A stretch of 64,000 bases of DNA from Arcobacter sp. (GCA_020048055.1 JAIFNA010000004.1:1-64000); one strand, 5' to 3'. Shown: positions 51,714 to 61,630, counted from the first letter of the stretch. Notes: generated from the letters alone by a model not told the origin. A program made the numbers and translations.

Positions 51714-53015
51714 CTATTTTCCTAAAGCTTCATCTAAAATTTTTACCATAACTTTAGATTCAATCATAGACATTTTAATCATTGGCAAATATCCAGCTTT
51801 TTCATATTGTTCAATCAAAGTTCTTCCATCTTGTCCGCTCATCATGGCTTCATAATAAAGTGTTTGTGTTACCTCTTGATCGCTTACAGCAATACCTTCA
51901 GCTTTTGCTAATGCATCTATTATAAATGTAGCTTTTACATTTGCAACAGCGTCAGGTCTAAGCTCATCTTGCATTTTTTTAACATCATCTGGATTATTTT
52001 TCAACGTTTCAATCTCATCTTCACTCATAGCTCTTACTTTTCCATTAATTGCTTGATTTACCTCTTGTTCAAGTATAAAATTAGGAACTGCGAAATTGAT
52101 ATTATTTACTAGTGCTTCAGTATATGCAGGCTTAATCTCTTCCATAAAATATTTCTCTTTTTTTTGTGAAAGAATTTGCTCTTTAACTTTCTCTTTTAGT
52201 ATTTCAACTGTTGCATTTTCATCTTGTGGAAGTAATTTTTTTGCCAATTCATCATCAATTTGAACTTTTGATTTTGCTTTAATTTCATGTAATTTTACTT
52301 TAAAAGTTACATCAGCTCCAGCTAAATCTTTTGACCCATAATTTTCAGGAAAAGTAACATTAATATCTTTCTCATCACCATAATTCATACCAATAATTTG
52401 ATCTTCAAAACCTGGAATAAATGAGTTACTTCCGATTTCAAGTGAATAATTTGAAGCTTGTCCACCTGCAAATGCAACACCATCTTTAAAACCTTCAAAA
52501 TCAATTACAGCAAAATCGTTTGATTTTACAGCTCTTGGTTTTTCAATTGTCTCCATTGTTGCACCTTGTGATGCTATCTCATTTAGTTGTGTTTCAATTT
52601 CAGCATCACTAATTTCAGGTATACTCATAGCAGGAATATAAGATTTATAATCGCCTAAAACTACATTTGGTCTTGAGTTTAGTGTTATTTCAAATTCAAC
52701 ACTTCCATCTTCTTTTTTATCATATTTTGTAATTGCTGGCTCACCAATTAGGTCTTTATTGTCAATTTTAAGTTCACTTAAACCATTTTTTAAAGCTTCT
52801 CTTACAGACTCACCCTCAGCATCACTAGTTAATTTTTCACCAAATCTTGCTTTTACAACTGCAACAGGAACTTTTCCTTTTCTAAAACCTTGCACACTCA
52901 TAGTTTTTGAAGCTTGAAGTGCTACTTTATTTAGATTTGCTTCGATTGTTTTTGAAGAGATTATTCCGCTTATTGAAGCATTTGCTTCGTCAATTTTAGT
53001 TGTATTAAATGTCAT
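51714..53015 (-). CDS. tig: trigger factor
   Basis: This 433-residue ribosome-bound chaperone has an N-terminal ribosome-binding domain with the signature [20 protein letters not shown], an FKBP-type PPIase domain at about 145-245 ([30 protein letters not shown]-like), and a helical C-terminal chaperone arm. It heads tig-clpP-def, so folding, degradation and deformylation are co-expressed. A TAAAAT -10 box lies at 53049-53054. Confidence 0.97.
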   Translation of the reverse strand: MTFNTTKIDEANASISGIISSKTIEANLNKVALQASKTMSVQGFRKGKVPVAVVKARFGEKLTSDAEGESVREALKNGLSELKIDNKDLIGEPAITKYDKKEDGSVEFEITLNSRPNVVLGDYKSYIPAMSIPEISDAEIETQLNEIASQGATMETIEKPRAVKSNDFAVIDFEGFKDGVAFAGGQASNYSLEIGSNSFIPGFEDQIIGMNYGDEKDINVTFPENYGSKDLAGADVTFKVKLHEIKAKSKVQIDDELAKKLLPQDENATVEILKEKVKEQILSQKKEKYFMEEIKPAYTEALVNNINFAVPNFILEQEVNQAINGKVRAMSEDEIETLKNNPDDVKKMQDELRPDAVANVKATFIIDALAKAEGIAVSDQEVTQTLYYEAMMSGQDGRTLIEQYEKAGYLPMIKMSMIESKVMVKILDEALGK

Positions 53016-53048
53016 ACTTATAAACTCCAGTTTGTTAAATTTTCGCAG

Positions 53049-53054
53049 ATTTTA
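53049..53054 (-). promoter_or_regulatory. -10 box of tig-clpP-def
   Basis: Minus strand TTTTTGGCTAAAATCTGCG: TAAAAT hexamer in the same context as other -10 boxes of the window, 34 bases before the tig ATG. Confidence 0.5.
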
Positions 53055-53191
53055 GCCAAAAAGAGTTTAAAATTTAGTTATCTAAAAAGTGCTTCAAATG
53101 ATAGTTGAATAGAATTAAGCGTCATTATTTAACAAAGATTTCTGGATAAAAGCGTTGTAAAACTTTTATTTGAATACATAATATTTTTTGT

Positions 53192-53197
53192 TATACA
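53192..53197 (+). promoter_or_regulatory. -10 box of the ankyrin lipoprotein gene
   Basis: TATACA after a T-run (ATTTTTTG), 35 bases before the lipoprotein ATG at 53232. Confidence 0.4.
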
Positions 53198-53231
53198 ATA
53201 AATGAATTATTTTCAGAAAAAGGAATTCCTG

Positions 53232-54710
53232 ATGGACAAAATGAAAAATTTATGCATTTTATTAATTGGAATGTTTTTACTGAGTGGATGCGGCATACCA
53301 GCTATGCATCAAGCAATAGCATCAAAAAACAATCAAGAGTTAGAAAAACTCATTAAAAGTGGTGATGACATTGAGGCGCCTTATAGCGATTATTTACATT
53401 GGACACCTTTGATGTAATCATTAGAAACTCAAAATACAGAAGCAGCAAAACTTTTAATTAATAGTGGAGCAGATACCAAGAAGAAATATCTTGGCTCAAA
53501 CTCATTATTTTTAGCAGCAAACAAAGGAAATGAGGAGATTGTAAAACTTTTACTTTCAAAAGGGATGGATATTAATTCCAAAAATGATTTTGGGGAAAAC
53601 GTATTGTTTCCAGTTGCTCTCAATGGAAACCTTAAGCTTTTGAAATACTTAGTAGAAAATGGTGCCGATATAAATGCTACAAATAATCAAAAATTTACCA
53701 TTATTTTTCCAGCAACATCCAGCGGAAATGTTGAATTGCTAGATTTTCTAGTTCAAAAAGGCTTGAGTGTAAATGAAACAGTTCTTGGTGGAATTACCCC
53801 TATTTTTAATGCGACAGCCAGTGGGCAAGCTGATGCTTTAAAATTTTTACTTAAAAAAGGTGCGAATATTAATCAAAAAACAAATAACAATATGACTCCA
53901 TTGTTTAACGTCGCAATAAAAATACAAGAGAAAGATACAATTATAAAATCATGGTCAACATACCCATATATGGCAGACTTAAGTGAAAAAGAGCGAAAAA
54001 ATATTGAAAATCTGATTGCATGCTGGAAAGTTTTAATTGACGCAAAAATAGACCCGGATGCCCTTGATAATACAAATAAAAAAGCAATAGATCATCTAGT
54101 AGGTAATCAAAACTATTATAATATTTTGGCTAAATATGCTCAAGTGGAGAAAAAAGTAGCAATTCAACCAAAAACAACAAATGAAGATATTAAAAACAAA
54201 ATAAATAGCTTGATTGCCAAAGAAGATTTTGAAGCGATAAAACTTCTAACTGAGCAAAATCCAAACTATGTAAATTATATAGTAAATGATGAGCTTAGAC
54301 TTATGTTAACAGGTCCAAAAGGGATGAAAGTTGGAGATATTAAAAAACTTCTAAAAAATGGGAAAAGCGAAACAATAGTTATTTCACTTATAAAAAGAGT
54401 CCAGATTCCATACAAAGAATTCACAATTGAGGAGATAGATTTACTTTCCAAAATGGGGCTAAGTGATAAAATAATATCTTCAATGATAGATGTAACAACT
54501 GAGCTTTCAAAAGATGATAAAAAACGAAAAGAGCAAGAAGCGTATCTAAATGAACATAAAAAAATAAGCGAACAAAAAAATGAAACAAAAGTTATTTACC
54601 AAAATAATAATACAAGCAATGAACCAAATCCAAGCAATCCAGTAACAGAAACTATTCAAAATGAGGCTGTAAAACATATTGGAAAAATGATATTTGATAA
54701 GTTATTTTAA
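53232..54710 (+). pseudogene. ankyrin-repeat lipoprotein broken by one in-frame stop
   Basis: The start at 53232 (MDKMKNLCILLIGMFLLSGC) follows AAGGAATT and gives a lipobox (LSGC). An ankyrin series begins, reads DYLHWTPLM and meets TAA at 53415-53417. The same frame continues with SLETQNTEAAKLLINSGAD and four more ankyrin repeats (for example GNLKLLKYLVENGADINA), then a helical region and a polar C-terminus, 491 sense codons in all. Since the TPLM(L)S position usually holds Leu, a TTA-to-TAA change is the simplest cause. The downstream part could be reinitiated at ATG 53565 but would lack the signal peptide. It may be a recent pseudogene or a sequence error. Confidence 0.8.
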
Positions 54711-54743
54711 CAAAACAATAACTATGCTCATTACAAAAAGAAG

Positions 54744-54781
54744 ATTAGAATAAATATAAAAATTATATTTATTCTAATTTT
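54744..54781. terminator. 16-bp perfect hairpin, bidirectional terminator
   Basis: ATTAGAATAAATATAA and its complement with an AAA loop, followed by TTT on the plus strand and preceded by A-rich sequence. It lies between the convergent ankyrin gene and the 162-residue gene. Confidence 0.75.
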
Positions 54782-54819
54782 AAAATACTGACCACTTCAT
54801 AATGAAAAGTTTGTGAGAT

Positions 54820-55308
54820 TTATTTCGATAAATTATCCAAAATATATCTCTCTAAGTCTTGTTTTTTGACATCTTCTTCGAGGGATTTAATGTATATCTC
54901 ATTGACTTCACTATTGTACTCCTCGTAATTAAAAAGTGGAAAATGTAAACTCCACATCTTTTTAATCCTAGTCCTAGCAACCTCATCAGTTAACCAATCT
55001 CTAAAGATACCAAATGAAGCAAAAATAACACCTGTTGCAAAAATTGCAATAAAAATCGATAAGTGACAATCAGCCATTTGAAATACAACATGACCACCAA
55101 GTGAAATTGGAAGCAACACAATATTTACAATCAATAAAAAAACTAAATATGCCCTACCAAGCTTCAATCTAAAGCCCAACTTATCCCCATCAAGATGTAT
55201 CCCTTCAATATGAAGTTGATTTGCGTTAAGCAACTCTTGAAGTTTAACTGGCTGATTTGAAATAATATAAATATATGAAATTATAAGTTGTTTTAGTTTA
55301 TCTATCAT
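54820..55308 (-). CDS. two-helix membrane protein of unknown function
   Basis: This 162-residue protein has two membrane helices at about 55-75 (YLVFLLIVNIVLLPISLGG) and 85-105 (FIAIFATGVIFASFGIF), flanked by charged cytoplasmic ends. No family recognised. It lies 34 bases after the helicase gene and may be its operon partner, without evident functional link. Confidence 0.7.
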   Translation of the reverse strand: MIDKLKQLIISYIYIISNQPVKLQELLNANQLHIEGIHLDGDKLGFRLKLGRAYLVFLLIVNIVLLPISLGGHVVFQMADCHLSIFIAIFATGVIFASFGIFRDWLTDEVARTRIKKMWSLHFPLFNYEEYNSEVNEIYIKSLEEDVKKQDLERYILDNLSK

Positions 55309-55342
55309 TTTTATTTTCCTTTGATTTTTTGTTTTAACCTAT

Positions 55343-57400
55343 CTATTCAGTAGCCCTATCAGCTTTTGATTCCTCTGTTTTCACCAACCCAGATTCAACT
55401 AAAAATGGACTATGTATAAAATCTTGTTTTTTGATTTTATCATACTTGGCATAACTGAGATATAAAATGTCTTTAGCTCTCGTAACTGCAACATAAAAAA
55501 GTCGTCGCTCCTCCTCTAAACTTCCACCTTTACTCATAAGGGTACGATTAGGGAACCTTCCATCCATCAAATCTATCACATAGACCTCTTTAAATTCCAA
55601 TCCTTTGCTTGCGTGAATTGAAAGTAAATTAACCCCCTCACCCTCACTAAGTTCTCCCCCACCAAGAACCATAGCGTTGATAAAATTTTTAATGCTTGTA
55701 TGCTTATGAGACAATTGTTTTAGTGTTTCAACTTTTCGATTAGCTTTAAAAATTGCCGTTGTTTTAAGTCCATCATTAATTGTTCCATCTTTTTGTTTTG
55801 CCCTTTGTGTAGCTAAATTATCAATCATACCTATAAATAATTTACTTTTTTTAATATGGTCTATAAGATTTGCAGGATTACTCATTCTTTTTAATTCCCT
55901 AAAAAGCGTATAAAACTGATACAAAAATTCCCCACCTTCTGTTGTAAGCTTTGGGTGTTTTAAAAGTGGATTGCCCAAAAAGTTTTCATTAAATCCACTA
56001 TTTTTAAATTTTGATAAACTTCCCATCTCTATAAAATCGTCAAAAAGTCCAAGTTGAATATTTGTAGTTTTTGTACTTTTATATGGTGTTTTTTCACCAT
56101 TTGGCGATATCAATCCTCTATATAGATCCCCATCTCCAAGTATAAGCAGTGCATCAAAAATATCTTTTGCTACACGTGAGCCAATATTTTTTCCATACTC
56201 AATTACATGGATAAAAGCCATCATATCATTTTGATTTACAAGCAATATCAAAATATCAAGGACAAACTTAATCTCCCTACTATCAAAAAAACTATGTCCA
56301 CCTTTTCTTTTTGATTTAATTCCCAAATCTCGCAAATTTGCTTCAATACCATCAGCACTTGAGTTATTTCTATAAATTACCGCTATGTCACTGTGGATTG
56401 TTTTTGATTTTTGTATATTTGAAGATATATATTCATATTGCCCATAAAGTTCATCAAATTGCAAAAGCATTGGGTGATGAATTGGATTTTCCCTTACAAC
56501 TTCAAGCTTTTTTTCATAAATTCTAACATTATGATTTATAACTTTTGTTGCTAATTCTAGTATTGGTTTGGTTGAGCGATAATTTTTTGTTAATGTAAAA
56601 ATCTCACTTTGCGGATATCTTGTGCTAAATGAAGAGATAATTCCAATATCACTTCCATTAAAAGCATAAATACTTTGATCATAATCACCAACACAAAAAA
56701 GATTGGTTGAATTAAAACCATCTAAAAGTTTCCCTTGTAATGGATTTGTATCTTGATATTCATCTACAAGAATCTCATAAAATCCAAAATTATGCTCACC
56801 TTGAAGTCTTAACATATTTAAAAGTAAATCGTCAAAATTTACATATCCATGCTCTTTTTTTAACACTTCAAACTCATCAAATAAATCTTGATAGATAATC
56901 GCATAAGATTTATGGGATATATTTTTATCACATATCCAGGTTTCAAAATCCTCTCCATTTGAACTATTCAAAAATAAAGAGTACAAATCGTAAAGATAGT
57001 TACTGTCATAAGGTGTTGTTTCACCATTATGTGAAAATATCCGCTTTTCATAAAGAGATTTAAAAAGTGTTTTTAGCTCATTTGGTCGCTTGAGTGCAAC
57101 TTGCATACCCAAAGATTTCATAAGCTTATAGCTTACACTATGAAAAGTACCAGACACAATTTGTGAAGCTATCGCATCACCAAAAAAATTTGCAACCCTA
57201 TTTATCATCTCTGAAGCTGCTTTATTTGTAAATGTTAAAAGTAAAATCTTATTTGGCTCTATATTATTTTGCAAAAGATAGGCAATTCGCCCAACAATAG
57301 TTGAAGTCTTACCGGTCCCTGCACTTGCAATTGTTAAGTTTTTATTTGATTTTGATGTCGCTGAATTGTATTGTTCTTGATTTAAATTTTTTAAAGGCAT
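55343..57400 (-). CDS. UvrD/Rep-family superfamily 1A DNA helicase
   Basis: This 685-residue 3'-5' helicase has motifs in order: Q-motif LNQEQYNSA, I IASAGTGKTSTI, Ia LTFTNKAASEM, II VDEYQDTN, III GDYDQSIYAF, IV LTKNYRSTK, V LLSIHASKGLEFKEVYV and VI RRLFYVAVTRAKD. It resembles Rep/PcrA/UvrD; length is typical, with no nuclease domain, so it is not AddA or RecB. A role in replication restart or repair is expected from the family. It starts with MPLKNLNQEQ. Confidence 0.94.
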   Translation of the reverse strand: MPLKNLNQEQYNSATSKSNKNLTIASAGTGKTSTIVGRIAYLLQNNIEPNKILLLTFTNKAASEMINRVANFFGDAIASQIVSGTFHSVSYKLMKSLGMQVALKRPNELKTLFKSLYEKRIFSHNGETTPYDSNYLYDLYSLFLNSSNGEDFETWICDKNISHKSYAIIYQDLFDEFEVLKKEHGYVNFDDLLLNMLRLQGEHNFGFYEILVDEYQDTNPLQGKLLDGFNSTNLFCVGDYDQSIYAFNGSDIGIISSFSTRYPQSEIFTLTKNYRSTKPILELATKVINHNVRIYEKKLEVVRENPIHHPMLLQFDELYGQYEYISSNIQKSKTIHSDIAVIYRNNSSADGIEANLRDLGIKSKRKGGHSFFDSREIKFVLDILILLVNQNDMMAFIHVIEYGKNIGSRVAKDIFDALLILGDGDLYRGLISPNGEKTPYKSTKTTNIQLGLFDDFIEMGSLSKFKNSGFNENFLGNPLLKHPKLTTEGGEFLYQFYTLFRELKRMSNPANLIDHIKKSKLFIGMIDNLATQRAKQKDGTINDGLKTTAIFKANRKVETLKQLSHKHTSIKNFINAMVLGGGELSEGEGVNLLSIHASKGLEFKEVYVIDLMDGRFPNRTLMSKGGSLEEERRLFYVAVTRAKDILYLSYAKYDKIKKQDFIHSPFLVESGLVKTEESKADRATE

Positions 57401-57447
57401 TTTGGAATTTTAACTAAAAGTTATATCGTTTCAAATAAAAAAAGAGT

Positions 57448-57453
57448 TATAAT
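57448..57453 (+). promoter_or_regulatory. -10 box for the thioredoxin-fold gene
   Basis: GAGTTATAATTCG: TATAAT 40 bases before the ATG at 57493. Confidence 0.55.
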
Positions 57454-57492
57454 TCGAAACTATTTTTAGAAAATAAAATTAAGGAAAAATTC

Positions 57493-57963
57493 ATGTTTAT
57501 TTTAAAATTTCTTCTAATTTATCTTTTTACAATAAATCTTTTTGGATTATCAATAGATTTAAACCAAATAGCAAAAGAAACATCAAATTTACACAAACCT
57601 GTAATGATTTTTTTCCACACAGAACATTGTCCATATTGTAAAAAAATGATAAATGAACAATTTAACAACAAAGAAATAGGACCAACAATTGATAAAGAAT
57701 TTTATTTTGTGGATGTTAATTTAGATGAGGGGAAAGAGATAATATACAAAGATTTCAAAGGAAATGCGTCGAAATTTGCAGATTTTTTTCAAATTAAATT
57801 TTACCCAACAATCATTTTTATGGAAAATAATGTTGTTGTTTCAAATGTAAAAGGTTATAGAAACAAAGAAAAATTTGGGATAATTATGAAATATATCGCC
57901 TCTAAATCTTATGAATCTATGGATTTAGAAACATTTATAAACGAACTTGAGATGAGAGATTAG
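57493..57963 (+). CDS. periplasmic thioredoxin-fold protein (SoxW-like)
   Basis: This 156-residue exported thioredoxin-like protein has a signal peptide or anchor at 1-20. The redox motif is HCPYC (Cys46-Cys49) in FFHTEHCPYCKKM, and the cis-proline is in IKFYPTIIFM. It resembles SoxW/DsbD-partner proteins that keep periplasmic sulfur enzymes or c-type cytochromes reduced. It is convergent with the sox/nosL block with only 7 bases between, so the sox link rests on location. Confidence 0.82.
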   Translation: MFILKFLLIYLFTINLFGLSIDLNQIAKETSNLHKPVMIFFHTEHCPYCKKMINEQFNNKEIGPTIDKEFYFVDVNLDEGKEIIYKDFKGNASKFADFFQIKFYPTIIFMENNVVVSNVKGYRNKEKFGIIMKYIASKSYESMDLETFINELEMRD

Positions 57964-57970
57964 TTTAAAA

Positions 57971-58951
57971 TTAATTTTTATCAAGTTCATATGGCAGATT
58001 TTCATTTATTTCTCTAAAATTTAAAATCTGTTTGCCTCTATGGTCTTTTGCAAAAACCTTTGCATCTTCAAGTTTATAAAATGGAATCAACTCATGTCCC
58101 ATAGGACCATAAATATCACTTCTTATTACATAAAACGCTTTAAATCCATCGATTGAAGTTTGCAAATAATAATCTGTTACTTCAAAAGATGTAATTTTAT
58201 CTTTTCCAAACCTTTCATATTTTCCCCATTTCTTTGGATTAAAATAAAATTTCATCAAGTCCTTAACACCATCAAATGCAAATTGTTTATCTCCATAATG
58301 AAGTTTTGCAACCCATTTTGGATATTTATGCGCAAACATACCACAAACTGGGCATTTTTCATCTTCGCCTACATTAATGATATTTTTATTTTCACTCAAA
58401 CCATTTTTTTTAATATCCCACAAATAAATACTAAGTGGATGGAGATAATCCTCATTAATATTTCCACATATAGATAATTTGACAAGATACCCTTTTAGTT
58501 CATTGATTTCTAAAAAATTATCAAGTTCGATTGCGCTATTTTTACATTTTTGTTTATATATTTTCTCACCCATTTTGTATAATTTTTTAGTTTTAATATT
58601 TTCAATATATTTTGTTTGATTTAAAAAATCTTCCTTCGTATAATTTATATTATCTGTATTTATTGGGGTAAAACGATTTAAATTAGTGTCAAATTTTTTT
58701 GCACTATTCTTTATTATTCCATATTCGCTAATATCAAAATAGAGTCCATAATATGAAGAGTACTGTCTTTGTGTACCATTTTGCAATTGAGCAGTGTAAT
58801 TTGTGTTTTTATTTAAAATGAGGTTTTCCCCTGTTATTGGGCACCAATATTTTGAAATTCCAGCTTGTAACAAAGGTAGATTTGAATTTTTATTTGAGCC
58901 ATATGCAAAAATACCAAATAGTAAAAAAATTAAAATTATGTATTTTTGCAC
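57971..58951 (-). CDS. NosL-domain protein with heme-less cytochrome-like segment
   Basis: This 326-residue exported protein has a signal peptide at 1-18. The N-terminal part has a diverged cysteine motif (WCPITGENL). Residues 126-180 (MGEKIYKQKCKNS ... LSICGNINEDYLHPLSIYLW) follow the cytochrome c class I pattern without CxxCH. The C-terminal NosL domain begins with CPVCGM (Cys200-Cys203), then WVAKLHYGDKQFAFDGVKDL. NosL binds Cu(I) and serves copper delivery in nitrous-oxide reductase systems. Here it lies 13 bases after a second nosL gene in the sox operon, so a copper or sulfur role is inferred. Confidence 0.82.
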   Translation of the reverse strand: MQKYIILIFLLFGIFAYGSNKNSNLPLLQAGISKYWCPITGENLILNKNTNYTAQLQNGTQRQYSSYYGLYFDISEYGIIKNSAKKFDTNLNRFTPINTDNINYTKEDFLNQTKYIENIKTKKLYKMGEKIYKQKCKNSAIELDNFLEINELKGYLVKLSICGNINEDYLHPLSIYLWDIKKNGLSENKNIINVGEDEKCPVCGMFAHKYPKWVAKLHYGDKQFAFDGVKDLMKFYFNPKKWGKYERFGKDKITSFEVTDYYLQTSIDGFKAFYVIRSDIYGPMGHELIPFYKLEDAKVFAKDHRGKQILNFREINENLPYELDKN

Positions 58952-58964
58952 TTGGGATATTTTT

Positions 58965-59672
58965 TTACTTTTTAAGAGTTAAATATATTGCAACCACTTG
59001 TAGTTTTTTATCATCAAGAGTTCCACAAATTTTTGATTCATTTAAAAACGTTTTAGCATCGCTAATCGATTTAAATTTCTCATCAGTTTTTTTACACATT
59101 TTTTCATAAATCATCTCACCATTTTTTGAAGCTTTTGATTGTCTTTGTCTTGTAGCTTCCATATCTTTTGCTTGAGTAGTTTTTAGTGTTTTATAAATCT
59201 CTTCAAAATTTTGAATATTTCCACCATTTTCCTCCATAAACTTTTTGGCACTTTCACTTGTACCAAATCCATAAATACTAACCATACTCATAGTTGCTGG
59301 TTTACTACTACCTACAACATAAAAAGCTTTTTTTGCATCAATAAATTTCATAGTATTATTATCAATAACTCTAATGTTGGTGATTTTTTTCTTATTTTCC
59401 ATCTCATCTTCAACCAAACAAACAAGTGAACAATATTGTGATTCCACGCCATTTGAAGTCGCGGCAAAATTTGTTTTATGGAACTGGTGAAGTGTCATAC
59501 CACAAACTGGGCAGAAATCTTTATTTTTCCCTTTTTGTACATTTATAGCTTGATTTTTTGGAATACTCCTAAAATCTTCTTGGGTATTTTGTGATTCACC
59601 CATACCAAAAAGTAAAGTTGTAAAAAGTGTGATAAGTAGTGAAAGACGAAGTGTTTTGAAAAGTTTTTGCAT
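58965..59672 (-). CDS. NosL-family protein with heme-less cytochrome-like tail
   Basis: This 235-residue exported protein has a signal peptide (1-24) and a NosL domain with CPVCGM (Cys54-Cys57), QYCSLVCLVEDE and the helix ESAKKFMEENGGN. The C-terminal 50 residues (NGEMIYEKMCKKTD ... ICGTLDDKKLQVVAIYL) look like a class I cytochrome c whose heme motif has been lost; the two cysteines remain. It follows soxB by 74 bases that form a hairpin over its ribosome site. The role beside sox is unknown; copper handling is expected from the family. Confidence 0.85.
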   Translation of the reverse strand: MQKLFKTLRLSLLITLFTTLLFGMGESQNTQEDFRSIPKNQAINVQKGKNKDFCPVCGMTLHQFHKTNFAATSNGVESQYCSLVCLVEDEMENKKKITNIRVIDNNTMKFIDAKKAFYVVGSSKPATMSMVSIYGFGTSESAKKFMEENGGNIQNFEEIYKTLKTTQAKDMEATRQRQSKASKNGEMIYEKMCKKTDEKFKSISDAKTFLNESKICGTLDDKKLQVVAIYLTLKK

Positions 59673-59705
59673 AGAATACCCCTTTGTTTTTAAAAGGGTA
59701 TTCTA
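59672..59705 (-). promoter_or_regulatory. hairpin covering the nosL ribosome site
   Basis: TAGAATACCC and GGGTATTCTA are perfect 10-bp arms. On the mRNA the 3' arm includes AAGGGG, the likely Shine-Dalgarno site, and ends at the A of the ATG. No T-run follows, so it is not a plain terminator. It should hold down nosL translation relative to soxB. Confidence 0.65.
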
Positions 59706-59746
59706 ACTAAGAAGTGTTAATTGTTTGTTAAATAATCAAAGTTGAA

Positions 59747-61522
59747 TTATAGAACAATCCCTGGATTACCTTTAACACCAATCATATCAGGAACATCTAC
59801 TTTAAGATTTTTCTTACTGAAATGCTTCATATCTTTCATATAAGTTTCAACAGTTTCCCAAACAGGTTCACCTGGTGATTTAGCGCCAACAGTTGACCAG
59901 CCAGCAACTTTATACATTTTAGTTGCTTCTAAAAGTTTACCATTTGACAATCTAATGTTTGTTAATCTTTGCCCGATTGGTTTTCTAGGATCAATCGTAT
60001 ATGAGATACCCCCTGTTCTTACCATATCTCCGCCAGATTGTAAGAATGGATCTTCATTAAATAGGTTATCCGCAACATCTTCAAGGATGATTTTAATCGT
60101 TTCACCACTCATGTCATTTGCATAAGTTTCAGCATAAGTCATAGCAGTTTGTGTAGCAAGATCATCAAATGTTATTTTTTGACCTGGCATCATAGTTGTA
60201 CCCCATCTAAATCCTGGACTTAATGAAATATCTGCACCTTTTACAACTCTAAGAGCATCACAAATAATTTGATCCCAAGAACCATTAAAGTTTCCTCTTC
60301 TATATAAAGTTTCATCTGTTGTAGCGATAACTCTATTTAAATCTTTTAAAAATGGTTTTCTAACATCTTCAATAAATGCTTTCATCTCTTTATTTTCTGG
60401 AACTAAATCTGAGAAAATTGGAAGAAGTGTAAATTTAAAGTCTTTTATTTTCCCTTTTTGAATATCAAGGTCAAGAACATTTAAAAATTTACCGTTAGAT
60501 CCTGCATTACAAACATAAGATACTCCACCTTTATTTTTAACAGGAACTGCTTCAGGAACACCGTCATGTGTATGACCACCCATAATAAAGTCAATTCCAG
60601 TACAAACTTCTGCCATTTTTTTATCAACATCAAAACCATTATGTGAAAGAACGATAACAGCATCTGGTTTTTCAGTTTTTCTAATATGGTCAACCATTTT
60701 TTGCATCTCATTTTCTTTGATACCAAAAGTCCAATCAGGGATAAATCTTTGAGGGTTTGCGATAGTTGTATATGGAAATGCTTGCCCAATAATTGCAACT
60801 CTTGCTTTTCCTAAAGTTTTGATTGTATATGGTTTAAATAAGTGTCCAGAATCTTCACTATAAACAGGACTTCCATTCATAATAGCTTCTTCAGTTACAT
60901 AAATATTTTGAGCTAAAAACTCTGCATTTAACTCTTTAACATTTGCCAACACTTCTTCAGCTAAATAAGTAAATTCCCAGTGTCCAACTGCCACATCAAC
61001 ACCAAGCTTATTCATAGCTTGAACCATATCTTTACCTCTTGTTTGCAAAGATGTCCAGCTCCCTTGCCAAGTATCTCCACCATCAAGTAAAAGAGTTTTT
61101 TCTTTTCCAAAATTTCCTCTTAGATAATCTACGACAGTTTTAATTTGTGCAAATCCTCCAACTTTTCCCATATGCTTAGCGTGTTTTTCAAAATTAACAC
61201 AGCTAAATGCATATTCTAATCGCTTATTTCCTTTTATACCATAGTGATTTAGTAGTTTATCACCAACTATATGTGGAACTTTTCCAAAATTAGTATGAAA
61301 TCCAAGATTTACATCTGGCTCTCTAAAATAAACTGGCAATAATTGTGCGTGAGAGTCTGTCATATGCATCAATCTAACATTTCCAAAACTATCAAGTTTG
61401 TAATAATCTTCTGGTTTTTTGCTTACAGTATTTGCAAGTCTTGTATGTGAATTTGCAAATACAGGTGCTGAACTTAGCATAGCTGTCATATAAACAAATT
61501 CTCTTCTACTTAATCTACTCAT
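59747..61522 (-). CDS. soxB: thiosulfohydrolase SoxB
   Basis: This 591-residue periplasmic dimanganese enzyme hydrolyses the terminal sulfonate from SoxY-bound thiosulfate. The N-terminal SRREFVYMTAML is a Tat-type signal. Metallophosphatase motifs are MHMTDSHAQLLP (Asp/His), LLLDGGDTWQGSW, VGHWEF, VLSHNGFDVDKK and GGHTHDGVPE. The C-terminal 5'-nucleotidase domain follows from about 385. It has its own -10 box behind a terminator, so its level can differ from soxXYZA. Confidence 0.97.
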   Translation of the reverse strand: MSRLSRREFVYMTAMLSSAPVFANSHTRLANTVSKKPEDYYKLDSFGNVRLMHMTDSHAQLLPVYFREPDVNLGFHTNFGKVPHIVGDKLLNHYGIKGNKRLEYAFSCVNFEKHAKHMGKVGGFAQIKTVVDYLRGNFGKEKTLLLDGGDTWQGSWTSLQTRGKDMVQAMNKLGVDVAVGHWEFTYLAEEVLANVKELNAEFLAQNIYVTEEAIMNGSPVYSEDSGHLFKPYTIKTLGKARVAIIGQAFPYTTIANPQRFIPDWTFGIKENEMQKMVDHIRKTEKPDAVIVLSHNGFDVDKKMAEVCTGIDFIMGGHTHDGVPEAVPVKNKGGVSYVCNAGSNGKFLNVLDLDIQKGKIKDFKFTLLPIFSDLVPENKEMKAFIEDVRKPFLKDLNRVIATTDETLYRRGNFNGSWDQIICDALRVVKGADISLSPGFRWGTTMMPGQKITFDDLATQTAMTYAETYANDMSGETIKIILEDVADNLFNEDPFLQSGGDMVRTGGISYTIDPRKPIGQRLTNIRLSNGKLLEATKMYKVAGWSTVGAKSPGEPVWETVETYMKDMKHFSKKNLKVDVPDMIGVKGNPGIVL

Positions 61523-61548
61523 TTTTTTCCTTTATTTCAAATTGATTT

Positions 61549-61554
61549 ATTATA
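61549..61554 (-). promoter_or_regulatory. -10 box of soxB
   Basis: TATAAT on the minus strand, 27 bases before the soxB ATG and just after the internal terminator. Confidence 0.5.
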
Positions 61555-61580
61555 ATATTATTTAAATTATTTTCACCCAT

Positions 61581-61609
61581 AAAAAAAGCCAAGCGAAGAC
61601 TTGGCTTTT
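61581..61609 (-). terminator. strong Rho-independent terminator inside the sox cluster
   Basis: On the minus strand AAAAGCCAAG-TCTTCG-CTTGGCTTTT is followed by more T (T7 in all). It lies 22 bases after the lipoprotein gene and before soxB. Confidence 0.92.
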
Positions 61610-61630
61610 AAAATTAGTTTTTAATACTGA

